A stretch of 32,950 nucleotides of DNA from Lactifluus volemus (GCA_022376515.1 WTXI01000374.1:1-32950); one strand, 5' to 3'; positions 8,863-20,390 are shown, counted from the first letter of the stretch. Numbers and translations: made by a program. Notes: generated by a model not told the origin, from the sequence alone.

Positions 8863-11019
8863 CTATAGCGAGTGGAGGATGAGTTCTTCCGCCCTTGCGG
8901 ACCGAGGAACAATCCTGCACTCGAATTCCTTTGGGGGACTGACATGCAAGGAGTCAGTCTTATGGCTGACGAATACGCGGGAAGCAGGGGAGGCACACCT
9001 CGTCAAACCACCAGTTTTCGACTTGTCAGGCATAATATCTGCACTCTCGTTGGTGACTTTCGAAATTTGGAAGACGGATAGTGTCATCGCTATCGCAAGC
9101 CAGACCGTGGTATCTGTGAACTGAACTCCTGTAGACGGTTTAATGTGTTGGTACTTTCTACCTGAGCCACACCACGTAGACTTACCAGGACAGATGCTTC
9201 GTGGCACACAAGATGGTATTGAGAGTTAGCATGGTATAAAGAAGGTAATGATTTACCGCCGCCCAAAACCAAAAGCACATGCGCGTGGATTCCGTTGAGG
9301 AGTTTTGTCGTTTATCTCGAGAAACCGCTCTGGGGAGAAAACCTCAGGATCAGGGTACACCTGTGGATCATGGAGCATTTGCCTCCCCATCTTGTCAGCC
9401 TTGGTATGAGATGTACATTTAAAGAATGCGCGTTACCAGATATTTGGAACAATGATCGAGCCCTTCGGAATGTAATATCCTCTGTGGATGTCTGCTTCTG
9501 TTGCTCTGTGAGGAAAGCCTGCGCGAGGATTACTCAGGTTGGAGGCTCGTCAGTGAATCCGCTATGTGAAATGACCAACCTGTCTTCACGACGGGATTCC
9601 AGCGATAAAGTTCACTGAGAAGTGCGCAAACATATGGCGTTCTGTCACGATCAGCGAGTGTCGGAAGGCGGTTGCCGCCGGTCACTTCGTCTATTTCTTC
9701 TTGAGCTTGACGCTGGGTTTCTGGGAAGAGTGTCATAGTAAGATAAAAATTGGCTAGTGTCGAGACGGTCTGTCGTCATCTCGCTTGAGCGGGTTAGGTT
9801 TCTCTCGTGCAAGATAACACGAACAGTGTCTGAGCCTCCTATGAGGCATGAGGGAAATGAGAAGCCCCGCGGCGAACGGAAGAAGTAGTATGCGCATACC
9901 GGAAAACAAAGAAGAAGCGGACCATTTCAACCGGTCTTTGTCGACATCAGTCATAGGTGTACTCTGCATATTTTTACTGATAACAGAGGCTTGCGTCGCT
10001 CCTCTCGCCTGAAAGTGTACATTAGCACCAACTAGTCAAATAAAGCATCTTGTCATCACCATTTCTTGAATGGAAAACTGGAAAGGGACTTCAGCATTCT
10101 CGTGGAGTGAACTCCTTGCGTCCGATGCAATTTTCTTGAAATTAGCTCCGGGAAACCAGGCTGGGACGTGTTTCACTGTGTATGGACGTCAGAATGACTT
10201 CGGCAGCCGAGAACAGGAGAGTTCGAGTACGGAGAGGAATAAAATCGACCATATACGTTCCGGGGTCCCTCAGTCGCTTAAAGTGACGCATAGCGGTATC
10301 TGCAAGGGCAATGATAGGGTCATCCTTTTCTCGTGTTTCATACCCGTATGCAATGCGAACGATGATTGAGCCCGCGGAGCTGATGGATAGCCCCCTGACT
10401 ACACGAGCTGAAATGGCGAGTGGATTACGTACTGGCGGACGTGGTGCTTGAGGTTGTCCGGATCACGGAGTGTCGCCCTCAGGAACTTTCGAATCTCGGA
10501 TTCAAAAAGGGCACCGAATCCTTCCAGGGACTCTCGCGTTCCTATCGCGTTGTGCATATACTTGCGTGATTCCCTCCAACGTAAGCCATATGCCAGCCCT
10601 CCGGTCCACTTGTCGAAGCCAGCCAGCTCGCCAGCCATGTGTAAGACAGGTCGATCCGAGTAGATCGCACCTTTCCTATCCAGCATCTCATTGGCAACTT
10701 CCATATCGCTAAGTATGATGAGCGGCTGGCCGGCAGCGTTGGCATAGACGATGCTGCCTAGTGGAGGGACGAGAATTAATGCAGTGGCTTGAACAATCAT
10801 AGCAGAAGACGGGACTATTCAATTAATCCACGCACCGTACATCTGAGCCCATTCAGAGTACTTCTTGTAAAAGGTTTCCTTGGGAATGTCGAGTAGATTC
10901 CCGACAAAGGGCCATCCTTTTGGTCCAGGAGGTAGTGAATGAGGCGTCTTCTTCGTGACCCAGTACAGAAAAGCTATACCAGTGACCAGTAGTAACAAAT
11001 CGGTAAGCGAAAAAGGCAT
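8863..11019 (-). CDS. Cytochrome P450 monooxygenase, copy C, intact, 12 exons
   Basis: This is a diverged paralogue of copy B. Proposed exons: 10836-11019, 10433-10757, 10231-10379, 10060-10175, 9900-10008, 9825-9838, 9580-9769, 9437-9518, 9257-9382, 9186-9196, 8999-9128, 8863-8938. All are in frame, giving 503 aa. Nine of the exon lengths (325, 149, 14, 190, 82, 126, 11 and so on) equal those of B, strong support for both models. Landmarks: an N-terminal anchor ([14 protein letters not shown]), hinge [10 protein letters not shown], helix I SGGSDTT encoded across a 14-nt microexon, ExxR in SELYRW, and FGFGRRICPG with ligand Cys434 in an 11-nt microexon. The intron at 10009-10059 is shared with pseudogene A and absent from B. 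I chose the ATG at 11019 over 11043 because it aligns with the start of B. The substrate is unknown. Confidence 0.9.
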
Positions 11020-11084
11020 GACGAGTGGATGTCGAGCACACAATAATCTCCGGGCTCAAGCTACTCGTACGGATATCCTGCGGG

Positions 11085-11092
11085 TTTTTATC
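11085..11092 (-). promoter_or_regulatory. TATA-like box of P450 C
   Basis: The minus strand reads GATAAAAA, 66 bp upstream of the start codon, a spacing similar to the TATA box of copy B. Confidence 0.4.
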
Positions 11093-11123
11093 TACACATG
11101 AGTCCAATACCTATCCAATTCAG

Positions 11124-11151
11124 AGCAGGTTTATTCTCGGGGAAACCTGCT
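11124..11151. promoter_or_regulatory. Perfect 9-bp inverted repeat in the P450 C promoter
   Basis: AGCAGGTTT and AAACCTGCT flank a 10-nt spacer about 105-132 bp before the ATG of copy C. A dimeric transcription factor could bind such a site, but a chance hairpin is possible. It is not found upstream of copies A or B. Confidence 0.35.
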
Positions 11152-11639
11152 TCATGGAAGGTGTCCATTGGTCGATAGCAAGCTACAGGCAATAGAAGTA
11201 GTTGCTATGTGTAGACACACGCAGTTAGAATTCGCTAAGAATAGAAATATGCTCTCGAAATCAGTTTGTCATCCAATGTGGTGAAATGGCATTATGTTGT
11301 AGGTCAGAGACGCTGCATGCTGCCTGCTATAGTACAACTTAGTATACCATACGGGTGCCAATGGCATGAGACAACACAAAAGGGAGGGAATAGCACGGCT
11401 TTCACAACCATGGTTTTCCCCCGAGTTGTGACGGGTCATCGTACCCATTGTGAGGGGGAGCCGATCAGGACTTCTTCGGGTTCGCTGGTGCGGATCCAAT
11501 GCATCATAGTCGCACATACTTCTAAATGTAAATCCATACCTCCTCGACCGTGGCATTGGACGTAGCAGAACTAGTTTGTCATCTGAATCGCCGTGCAGAT
11601 GGGGTTATTATGTCATGTTTCATACAGTCATGGTAGTAT

Positions 11640-12370
11640 CAAGAATGGAAGAGACGAGCTTCGCCCATGATGACCAAGAGACCAAGGGTTGGTGTTCATC
11701 TGAAGGTCAGGGCTGCTGAAAGCCACACCATTGTGTGGGCAAATTGATATTCTATATATCAATGAATCATGAAATTAGGTATATCCTGCGAGATCGTTTG
11801 GCCATACCTGAACACATGTTTCGTGTACAGTGAGGAATGAGAACTCAAAAATGGTCAGGATCACTGCCGTCCAACCAAGGAAACGTGCGGAGATTTCGCA
11901 CCGCGGGCTTGGCACCCACCATTCGGAAGCGGTTGGGGAAAAATAGATCCGAATTAGAACATACTGCGGGATCATCAAACATAGCATATGCCTAGTTTTG
12001 TCAACCACTCAGACGAATCATAGGACTTATGGAGATCACCAGATATTCGGAACAAAGACTGGGCCTTTAGGAATGTAATATCCCCTGCAACTGTCAGCCA
12101 CGTGGACTTTGGGGTTCCTACGCAGCGAATATCCAAGTTCAGTAAGATATAAGGCAGGCGGTCGTGATAGTCCTGGCAATGGTACGATCAATGGGCTTTT
12201 CCGCTGTATTTGTCTAAGCAGGTTTCAGCCTTCTTCTCAGGATGCTATTCGCGTTTTCATGTTGACTCTTTGCAAAATTTACCTTAGGTATATCGAGCAA
12301 GTTCCCCAGGGTCGTGCTTCTAGTCTACGGGGGTAATGGAAGGCGTTTCATAAACCCAGTTACAAGGTGG
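11640..12370 (-). pseudogene. Cytochrome P450 copy D, exon-deleted relic
   Basis: Reading the minus strand, the pieces of a P450 occur in the correct order. RLPLPP and [11 protein letters not shown] (hinge, about 12275-12350) come first. Then GYYIPKGPVFVPNIW (about 12050-12095), then DPAVCSNSDLFFPNRF leading into a decayed heme loop (about 11865-11970). The remains of the 11-nt microexon follow (about 11820), and last FAHTMVWLSAALT (about 11690-11730). Exons 2-6 are missing between the hinge and GYYIPKG, stop codons interrupt the pieces, and the FGxGRRxCxG loop is destroyed. It is older and more diverged than A. Where copies B and C carry short introns, this relic still shows unaligned spacer, so it decayed from genomic DNA and is not a processed copy. 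Confidence 0.75.
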
Positions 12371-12753
12371 ATCAGAACCAAAAAAACGTAGAATGAACAA
12401 GGAGGTGCGCGTTGAATGTTGGGACAACGATGGCTGTGGCGTTGCGCTGGGCGAGTTATGTTTCCGGAAGACTAGAATCTAGGTGTCATTGAGAGGTCGT
12501 ACCACGTACATGTCCTGTCCTATGCCCTTGCTTGTGGATACCCTTCATTTGGGGGGGGTCGCAGAAATCCTCATAAATCGGATGGCTAAGTCGTCATATA
12601 TAGCTGCTTTCCAATCCGTTCCCACGCCTCGAAAAATCAATTTCGCGGTCACGCTGAAGGCCCCAAGCTTTCGATCTCCCCGAGGACAGTTGAACTTCGC
12701 ATCTGTGTGCAATTCTGTCACACTTTTCTCTTTGACGGTGTACAAGTTCCATC

Positions 12754-14897
12754 ATGCTAGTACTATATGAGACCGCAATGGGTTTTGCCCTCTTCAAGCT
12801 GACTGATTCAGCGAAGCTCACCGATCCAAATTTGCACAAGGAATTTGAGACGCCTGAGAGGGCGAACAGTTTGTGCGTGCAGCCTTTTCAAAACAGAGGC
12901 ATGCCCTCCCCTGACAATTCTGGTTTTCTCCTGTGCTCAGATTAAGGTTGAAATCTTTGCACCGATTCGCGTCTACTGCAACCGCCGTTGAAGAGATCAC
13001 GGCGATGCAGGAGGGGAAGCTTGGCAAGGGCCTGAAGGAATTTTTGAACAAGGTCATTGTGGAAAAGGGCAAAAACAAGGAAGAGCTGGTTGTAGTGGAT
13101 CCAAAACTTGGTGTGTCTCCCATTTCCTCGTGTTTCGGCTACATGCTAATTAGCGGGCTCACAACTCCCAGCACGCCCGATAAATAAAAAGCTAGGAATC
13201 AAGGTGATCTCGGACGTAGATACCCTCGATCTTTTCCGTGGCATCCGTAGCCAAGTGAGCGCATTGTTGAATGGACTCGATCCAAAAGACCTCGCGACCA
13301 TGAGTCTTGGTCTCAGCCATTCTCTATCCCGGTAGGTGCGCACTTTCTGGAGCAGACGAACAGCGACTCACACAAACTAGATTTAAGCTAAAGTTCTCGC
13401 CGGATAAGGTCGATACCATGGTCGTCCAGGCCATCGCGTTACTCGATGATCTCGACAAGGAGATCAACATCTACTCAATGCGCGTGAAGGTGTGCGTTCA
13501 AAATTCTCGTATCAGAGCTGGGAGGTGTTGATATGATTAGGAATGGTACGGTTGGCATTTCCCGGAGATGACCAAAATTCTTTCGGACAACCTAGCCTAT
13601 GCGAAGGCTGTGAAATTAATGGGTATGATTGACTTTTGGTGCTTCCGTCTTGCTCCATCTTACTTTGACCCAGGCTTTAGAACAAACGCCACCGCGACTG
13701 ATTTTTCTGCAATCCTTCCAGAAGATTTAGAAGCCACAATTAAAGCCGCTGCCGAGATCTCCATGGGCACAGAGATATCAGAATCTGATCTTGCTCATAT
13801 TCATGCGCTCTGTGATCAGGTCATCTCCATCTCAGAATATCGTGCACAACTATCCGAGTACCTGCGTAATCGTATGGTTGCAATCGCGCCGAACCTCACT
13901 GCACTCGTTGGCGAGCTCGTCGGCGCGCGGTTAATCTCTCATGCAGGGTCTCTGCTGAACCTGGCGAAGCATCCTGCAAGTACAGTACAGATTCTAGGCG
14001 CAGAAAAGGCGCTTTTCCGCGCACTCAAGACGAAACACGACACACCAAAATACGGACTCATATACCACGCTTCTCTCGTGGGTCAGGCTCCACCCAAGTT
14101 GAAGGGCAAGGTCCACAATATTTCATATCCCACCCCTATTACAACCTAACTGAGCGGCAGTACAGATGGCGCGTATGGTGGCTACGAAAACTGCGCTCTC
14201 AGTCCGCGTTGACGCGCTCACGGAGGTCGACGATAAGTCCACGCCGACTGCACCAACAATCGGTCTCGAAAATCGTGCAAAGCTCGAAGCGCGCCTCCGC
14301 ACACTAGAGGCAGAGAGCGATGCCTCGGGTATGCGTCGCTTTGCCTCTGGGCCTCATCAACAAACTCGTGTCAAGTCTGGCCCTGCTGTGCCTACGTACA
14401 ACTCTGCGGCAGATGTCGTTGGGCTCGTCAGCACGCAGCGAGAACCAATAGAGTCCGCTGTAAAAGCTGCGTTGGACGTGAAGGAGGACAAACGGCGCGC
14501 GAAAGAGGAGCGGCGCGCAAAAAAGCGGGCAGAGAAAGACATGTCTGGGGCAAAAGCGGAGATGGTGACTGCTGATGGTGCTTCAGATGCGATGGAGGTG
14601 GATGTGGAAGAGGACGCGAATGAGGACGGGGCTGAGAAAAAGCGCAAGCGACGGAAGAGCGACGTCTTGGCTGCGGTGACTGATGGTGATGTCAAGATGG
14701 TACGTGGCCTTGTGTTGAAGAGCTCATTGCGTTTGCTGAATCTCCTCGAATCTCAGGAGGGTGTTGAGACGACGGCCGAGCGGAAGGCGCGGAAGGAGGC
14801 AAGAAAGGCGGAGAAAAAAGCTGCCAAAGCTACGGTAGCGCAATCGGAAGGGGAGTCTTCATCCAAAAAGAAGAAGAAAATGAAGTCCGTGGAGTAG
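12754..14897 (+). CDS. NOP58: NOP58, box C/D snoRNP core protein
   Basis: This is a core protein of box C/D small nucleolar ribonucleoproteins. With fibrillarin, Nop56 and Snu13 it guides 2'-O-methylation and processing of pre-rRNA in the nucleolus. Proposed exons: 12754-12872, 12941-13110, 13172-13331, 13381-13489, 13541-13622, 13674-14110, 14166-14897, giving 602 aa. The start [15 protein letters not shown] is the family's canonical N-terminus (NOP5NT). The coiled-coil region and the Nop domain follow, the latter with [23 protein letters not shown] and the conserved [11 protein letters not shown] block. The C-terminus is a lysine/glutamate tail ending [10 protein letters not shown], typical of Nop58. 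A possible further intron at 14700-14756 (gtacgt...tctcag, 57 nt, in frame) would remove a hydrophobic 19-aa stretch from the charged tail and give 583 aa. It sits alone between the P450 and OYE arrays on the opposite strand. Confidence 0.95.
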
Positions 14898-16595
14898 ACG
14901 TATGCACGCCCGACGTTGGACGCTGTCTTTTTGCGCACGTTTGTTACTACTACTCGTGTATTCTTCATGCCGTTCTCCACGGCAGACTGTTTTCGGCGAA
15001 AGTCAAAGCAGGCCCAAGAAGAGCGGGACGCCATCGTGAGATAAGATTGAAGGGACAACACATGGGTTTGGAAGAGGCCGCGCCTGATGCAGTTAGAAAT
15101 AAAATCTAGCCTCACATTTGTCGTATGACACTAGCATCATACCAAACTAACCAAGACGCTGGCATGATATGCATGACACTGGCAAGGGGTCACTAGCTAC
15201 AAGTAGCTGAACCACCTGTCAATGAACCCGCGAACTTCCCAGCAAGATCTCAACAAGAATGCTAACTGACAAACTACCTCGTGTGGGCCCCAGTGACGAA
15301 AAGTGGACGGTCCGCCCTTGGACTGAAAATTCACGAGGACTCGGACTAGAAGCCCTGAACTAACTCTCGGAGAGATTGGTGGTGGGAAAGACAGACTTTG
15401 AAACCGTGTGCCCAATCGAGCAAAGCTCGTTCTCCACACCGTCAACGTCCGCGGTTTTCGCACCTTTTCCGTCACGATTCAATTGGAGTACCTGAACTTG
15501 AAACTCCACTTGTCTTGCACGATACTATTTTCCCACCATCATGTTCGCCTCCGAGTCTAGGCTCCAAGCCGCGTTTACAGTACCCTTCTCCCCCGAGGTT
15601 GCCTCTTGATCTCTATCGATAGAACACGGCGTGCCAGCGGAACGGCTCCTCCTTTATCGGGAGAGTCCGCATTTTGCTACTCGGCGGCAAACGCGGTTAC
15701 GCGGCTATAGGGTGTAGAAAGATAGTAACCCCTGGAAGCATACACAGAGTCCACTGAACCCGGAGAAACTCCAAGGCAAGTCCCAGTTCCCGTTTTATTA
15801 GCTGCTATTTGGTACTACACGCGTCTGCATCCCGGCTATGGCCTTGAAGACGCTATTCCATAGCACGGAAACCGAATAGCGCCACTTGTTGGGAACCCTG
15901 AGTCAACTTCATTTGTCACTTACAAATACAACCACGCCCAGTATGCGTGCAGTGAGGTGTTCAACGCACATCATCGACCGCCTCCGATGGTGAGGTAAGG
16001 CCACCAGTCACAGTGCCCGAGGCTAATCCGTTTGATCCGCTTGTGACAAGCAACTGCGCCGTGGGGAAACCTTCATGCCACTGCTCGCCTTTCTCGGCGT
16101 GGCGTCAGTCTAAAAACAGCCATCCGACGAGAATACGAACGTACGATAGCACGTAGCTCTCCCCGCGGGCGTCGTCCCCAACTACAGTGTACAACATTAC
16201 AGTAGAAGGTTGCACGAGTCCGTTGCACTGAATTTCAGTGCCGCATGCGGCTGAGTACTTTCCCGTCGTCTTTCTCGGCCCTGATAACTAGGATGACGCG
16301 ATACCGGGGCTGTCCATTGTTGCGGGAGGCAGCGGATCCGGGCCCTTGAATGTGGGCCGCCGCGGCGCATTGCTAATGGCTCTGGGACTGGTGGGTGCTC
16401 GGTTCCTTGACTCCTTCGCCCCTGTCTCGGTTTGACCAAACCCATTGAGACATGACATAGTGTAGAATTGTACTTGTACATTTACTAATGTTTCACCTAG
16501 CACTCGCTTTTTTCCACTTGTGCAAAGGGAAAGCACAAGCAGAAAAAAAAGAGCGCCACATAAACGAGAAAATATTTTACGTAACTTCTATGCCT
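14898..16595. other. Intergenic, no gene seen
   Basis: The 3' flank of NOP58 meets the 3' flank of OYE-1 here. Three imperfect short repeats of the type gacactggca occur at 15127-15185. A hairpin CGCTATTC/GAATAGCG lies near 15850-15882. No open frame shows a motif, and no tRNA-like or transposon-like structure was recognised. Confidence 0.55.
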
Positions 16596-17927
16596 TCAAA
16601 AAGCATTGATCTCATTGACGAAAGGGTAGTCAACATACCCAACCGCAGCCTCTGGGGTATAGAACGTGTCACGATTACACGGTGTCAGGGGAATACCTTC
16701 TTTCAGGCGCAAAGGAAGATCAGGCTGTGATAGTATCATGTCCGTGTCAGGACCCACTTTCGAGCACCATAACTTGCAAAGAGACCTAAACTCACGTTCG
16801 CAATGAAATCACGACCAAAAGCAACCAAACCGCCGTGCTTCTCCACCTTGCTAATAGCTGATGCAAGGTCGAGGCCGCCTGCGGCAATGTAGGGGATTTC
16901 ACCTGCGGCTTGGCGCAATTCCTCGCTTGACGGAGTGCCTCCCTCGAGTTGATCGGAGGTGTCTGGTTCTTCAGGGCCGTTAATGCGTGGCTCGATGGCA
17001 TGAATATAAGCAAGATTCGGATGTGCCGTGCGAATGCGTTCTACGAACGTCGTGAAGGTAGGAAGAGGGTCTTCCATACCCATACCTAGTAACCAAAAAT
17101 GGAATCAGTTCAGTAGGTCTCAAGTATGAACGCAAGCGACCCATTCCTCACCTTGGAATTTGGACCAGGGACTGATACGGATGGCCGTCCTTTCCGCGCC
17201 CACTGTTCTTGCGACCGCATCAATTACCTCGAGCGGGAAGCGTAAACGATTTTCGATCGACCCGCCGTACTCATCCACACGGTGATTACTTGTCGTCTGC
17301 AAGAACTGGTCCAAGAGGAAGCCATTGGCCCCATGTAATTCGACGCCGTCGAAGCCAGCCTCTATTGCATTTCTTGCCGCTCTGGCATACAATTGGACGT
17401 ACTCTTTTATTTCTGAGATGGTGAGCGATCGTGGTGTAACTTGGCTATCAGGCTGATGACCAAAAATTGGACCGAAGGGAATAGGACTGGGACCGACGAC
17501 ATCAAAGCCTCCTTCTTGATTGAGAATGACGGGGTCTGCAACACGGCCAAGAGCCCAGAGTTGTAGAAATATAAACGAGCCATTTGCGTGCACGGCATCC
17601 GTGATCTTTTCAAAGTAAGGATACCGCCAACTTTCGAAATAATACGAAATTTCCACTAACTGCTTTCCATGCAGCGATCTGGGCATCGTTCCATATACCC
17701 GGGATGTTCGGATACCCTGCTGCTTGAGGTCCAATGAAAGTGGCCTCGGTAATTATCAGGGTCCCGGGAACACAAGAGCGCTGCGAATAGTATGTCTTTG
17801 CAAGTTCTCCATGGACGTGGTCCTTGTTCGCACGGAAGCGCGTTAAGGGTGCCATTACGATGCGGTGCTGAAGGTTCGTCCCACCAACGCGTAGAGGTTC
17901 GAAAAGTGCAGATACCGAGGAGGACAT
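16596..17927 (-). CDS. Old yellow enzyme family protein OYE-1, with Phe at the catalytic Tyr position
   Basis: This is an FMN-dependent TIM-barrel oxidoreductase of the NADH:flavin oxidoreductase/ene-reductase family. Exons: 17661-17927, 17152-17605, 16796-17085, 16596-16724, all in frame, 379 aa. Family marks are present: APLTRFRA (FMN-contacting Thr), the Gln in QLWALGR, the substrate-binding pair H180/N183 in HGAN, RISPWS, and the phosphate-binding GGLVAFGRDFIAN. The residue two after the Asn is Phe185 (codon TTC). OYE-2 and OYE-3 have Tyr, the proton donor of classical ene-reductases (Tyr196 in yeast OYE1). The last exon ends slightly early (INAF then stop), TPYNRD reads TPCNRD, and a small insertion follows PSPIP. 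The frame is otherwise open, so the gene may be active with altered chemistry. Confidence 0.9.
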
Positions 17928-18979
17928 GATTGTGGTTTTGGTTATAGAACCGATGAAGAGTCGATGAAGCTGTACAAGAATTCAAAGTGTGGCGGGTGCA
18001 GACAGGAAGTAAGTAGGACAAAGATATGGTACTAACCTCAGTATGAGGGAGCAAAGACTGGGGCACAAAAGGAGTGTATGCCACACTATAAGTAATCCCA
18101 TCGATGAAGAAAGAGCGTACGACAAAACTCAAACGCCATCTCACAGGCTCGGCTCGGCTCTGAGATCTGAGCCTCGGACATTGAGATAATGGACATCAAA
18201 ACACTAAATTTGTACGCGTTCGATTGGCTCAGCTTTTTATGAATCATGGCTCTGAGCCTCAAGCCGTGGCTCGTCGTCCGTACTAGTATTGTGATCCTGC
18301 GGGGTCCTTCATACCAGAAACGGCAACCGTGTTGCCCGAACCGTGCTTGCGACAAGTGACTGTTAGTAGGGCAAGTAGATTGATGGTATACATCAGATCG
18401 ACGAAGCAAAAGTGCAACTGTAAATTCAAGCGTTCAAGCCCAGTGAAATATAGATTTAAACGTTCAAGGATGTTGAGAACGTTGAGATCCGGCCTCCCGC
18501 CGCTGGCGTGGCCAATCGCCAATTGCCCAACATTTGTGCTCCGATCGGCAAGATGCGGTCGAAATTTCTGCCGCAAGGTAAATCTCAAGTGTGCAGCCAG
18601 CGGCTTCGCCTCAAACTTTTGTTGGATCATCGATGCCTCCGGCCTTCGAGTCACCTGCGTCACGTAATTGGAAGTTCCAATTGTACCACCTATCCTTCAT
18701 CTAGCTTCATCCGAGGATCTCACGGTATCATTTACGACAACAAGAACGTCAGACTGAGACAGTCCATTTCGTGGCACATTGTCAGGTAGCTGTATTACCA
18801 CGTCTCACACTCTGACTGTACGTTATACGCCTTCAAGTTGTGGACTTCAATGGTTTGAGTGTCAGTTGTTCACATAGGCATCTAAGTGTCCTAATGACAA
18901 AATCTATTGATACAAACGATCACCATTGTACATTTCTAAGTATTTACTAATGTGGTATAATCTATTGTATGTTCAAGTA
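17928..18979. other. Intergenic between OYE-1 and OYE-2, with an unidentified open stretch
   Basis: It contains the OYE-1 promoter, with a weak TATA-like ACTTATAG near 18088. A cluster of GGCTC/GAGCC words lies at 18145-18270. A stretch at 18283-18667 is open on both strands (126 aa minus, 112 aa plus). The minus frame has a repeated ERLNL word and no domain I recognise. It could be the edge of an unidentified repeat; I do not call it a gene. Confidence 0.4.
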
Positions 18980-20280
18980 CTACGCCTGCAGAGCACCGAC
19001 TTCGCTGACAAAGGGGTAGTCAACATACCCAGCCGCAGCCTCCGGGGTATAAAACGTGTCACGATTATACGGTGTCAGGGGGAACCCTTCTTTCAGCCGT
19101 AATGGAAGATCAGGCTAAACAACAGTATCCCGCGTCAGTATCCATTTCCGGGTCCCGTAATGCAAAAAAGGAGACAACTCACGTTGGCAATGAAATGACG
19201 GCCAAAAGCAACCAGACCGCCATACTTCTCCACTGTGCTGGTAGCCGAGGTACGGTCGAAACCGCCTGCGGCAACGTAGGGGATATCACCTGCGGCCCTA
19301 CGCAACGCCTCGAGCGACGCAGTGGTTGCGGGGCTAACCCCAACCATGTTTGATTCAACGGCATGAACATAAGCGAAATTTGGGTGCGTCGCGCGAATGC
19401 GCTCAACGAATGTTGTGAAGGTTGGAAGTGGGTCTTTCATGCCCATACCTACCAAAACATAAAATTGGATCAACAATTCTGCAGGCATACTGCGAGCAAC
19501 GAGCTCAAGTTTAATTCCTCACCTTGGTAGCCGTTCCAGGGACTGATACGGACGGCTGTCCTTTCCGCGCCCACAGTTTTCGTGACTGCGTCAATCACTT
19601 CGAGCGGGAACCGCAAGCGGTTTTCGATCGACCCGCCATATTCATCCGCACGTTGATTGGTTGTCGTTTGCAAGAATTGATCCAAGAGGTAGCCATTGGC
19701 CGCATGTACTTCCACGCCATCAAATCCAGCCTCCATTGCGTTTCTTGCTGCCTTGGTATATAATTGGACGTACTCTTTGATCTCTGAGGCGGTGAGTGCC
19801 CGTGGTATAACTTGTTCCTGGGAGTCAGGAACGGGAATAGGACTGGGGCCAACAACGTCAAAGCCTCCTTCTTGATCGAGGACGACGGGATTTGCAACGC
19901 GTCCGAGAGCCCAGAGTTGCAGGAATATAAACGAGCCATTTGCGTGCACGGCATCCGTGATCTTTTCGAAGTAAGCATACCACCAACTTTAATGCACGCG
20001 AAATTCTACTAACCGCTTTCCATGCGGCGATCTGTGCATTGCTCCAGATACCTGGGGCGTTTGCATACCCTCCTGCTTGAGGGGCAATGAAGGTGGCCTC
20101 GGTGATGAGTAGAGTCCCAGGGACGCTAGAACGCTGCGAGTAGTATGTCTTTGCAAGCTCGCCGTGAACGTGGTCCTTGTTCGCACGGAAGCGAGTTAAA
20201 GGTGCCATTACGACGCGGTGCTGAAGGTTCGTCACACCAACACGTAGAGGCTGGAAGAGAGTAGATAGAGAAGAGGACAT
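18980..20280 (-). CDS. Old yellow enzyme family ene-reductase OYE-2
   Basis: This is an FMN-dependent ene-reductase that would reduce activated C=C bonds of enals, enones or related oxylipins with NAD(P)H; the natural substrate is unknown. Exons: 20014-20280, 19523-19961, 19183-19448, 18980-19114, 368 aa. The intron positions and phases are the same as in OYE-1 and OYE-3. The catalytic set is complete: Thr in APLTRFRA, Gln in QLWALGR, H175/N178, proton donor Y180 in HAANGY, RISPWN, and GGLVAFGRHFIAN. The C-terminus reads YVDYPFVSEVGALQA. It is the middle gene of three head-to-tail copies. The spacers (about 1 kb and 0.5 kb) are too large for a shared transcript, so each copy probably has its own promoter. 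Confidence 0.92.
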
Positions 20281-20382
20281 GTTGGACGACTTGAATACGA
20301 AAGGGATGAAGAGTCGACGGATGGATTCGAAGAACTGGGAGAGAAGATTGTGTTTGAGTCAATGCCAACAAAGTTGGGTCAG

Positions 20383-20390
20383 TTTATATA
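20383..20390 (-). promoter_or_regulatory. TATA box of OYE-2
   Basis: The minus strand reads TATATAAA, about 103 bp before the ATG, followed by CTGACC. The same arrangement occurs before OYE-3. Confidence 0.55.

Noticed and set aside
14357..14695. 112-aa minus-strand open frame rich in Ser, Ala and Phe
   Set aside because: It is a mirror of the Lys/Glu-rich NOP58 tail on the other strand, with no independent support.
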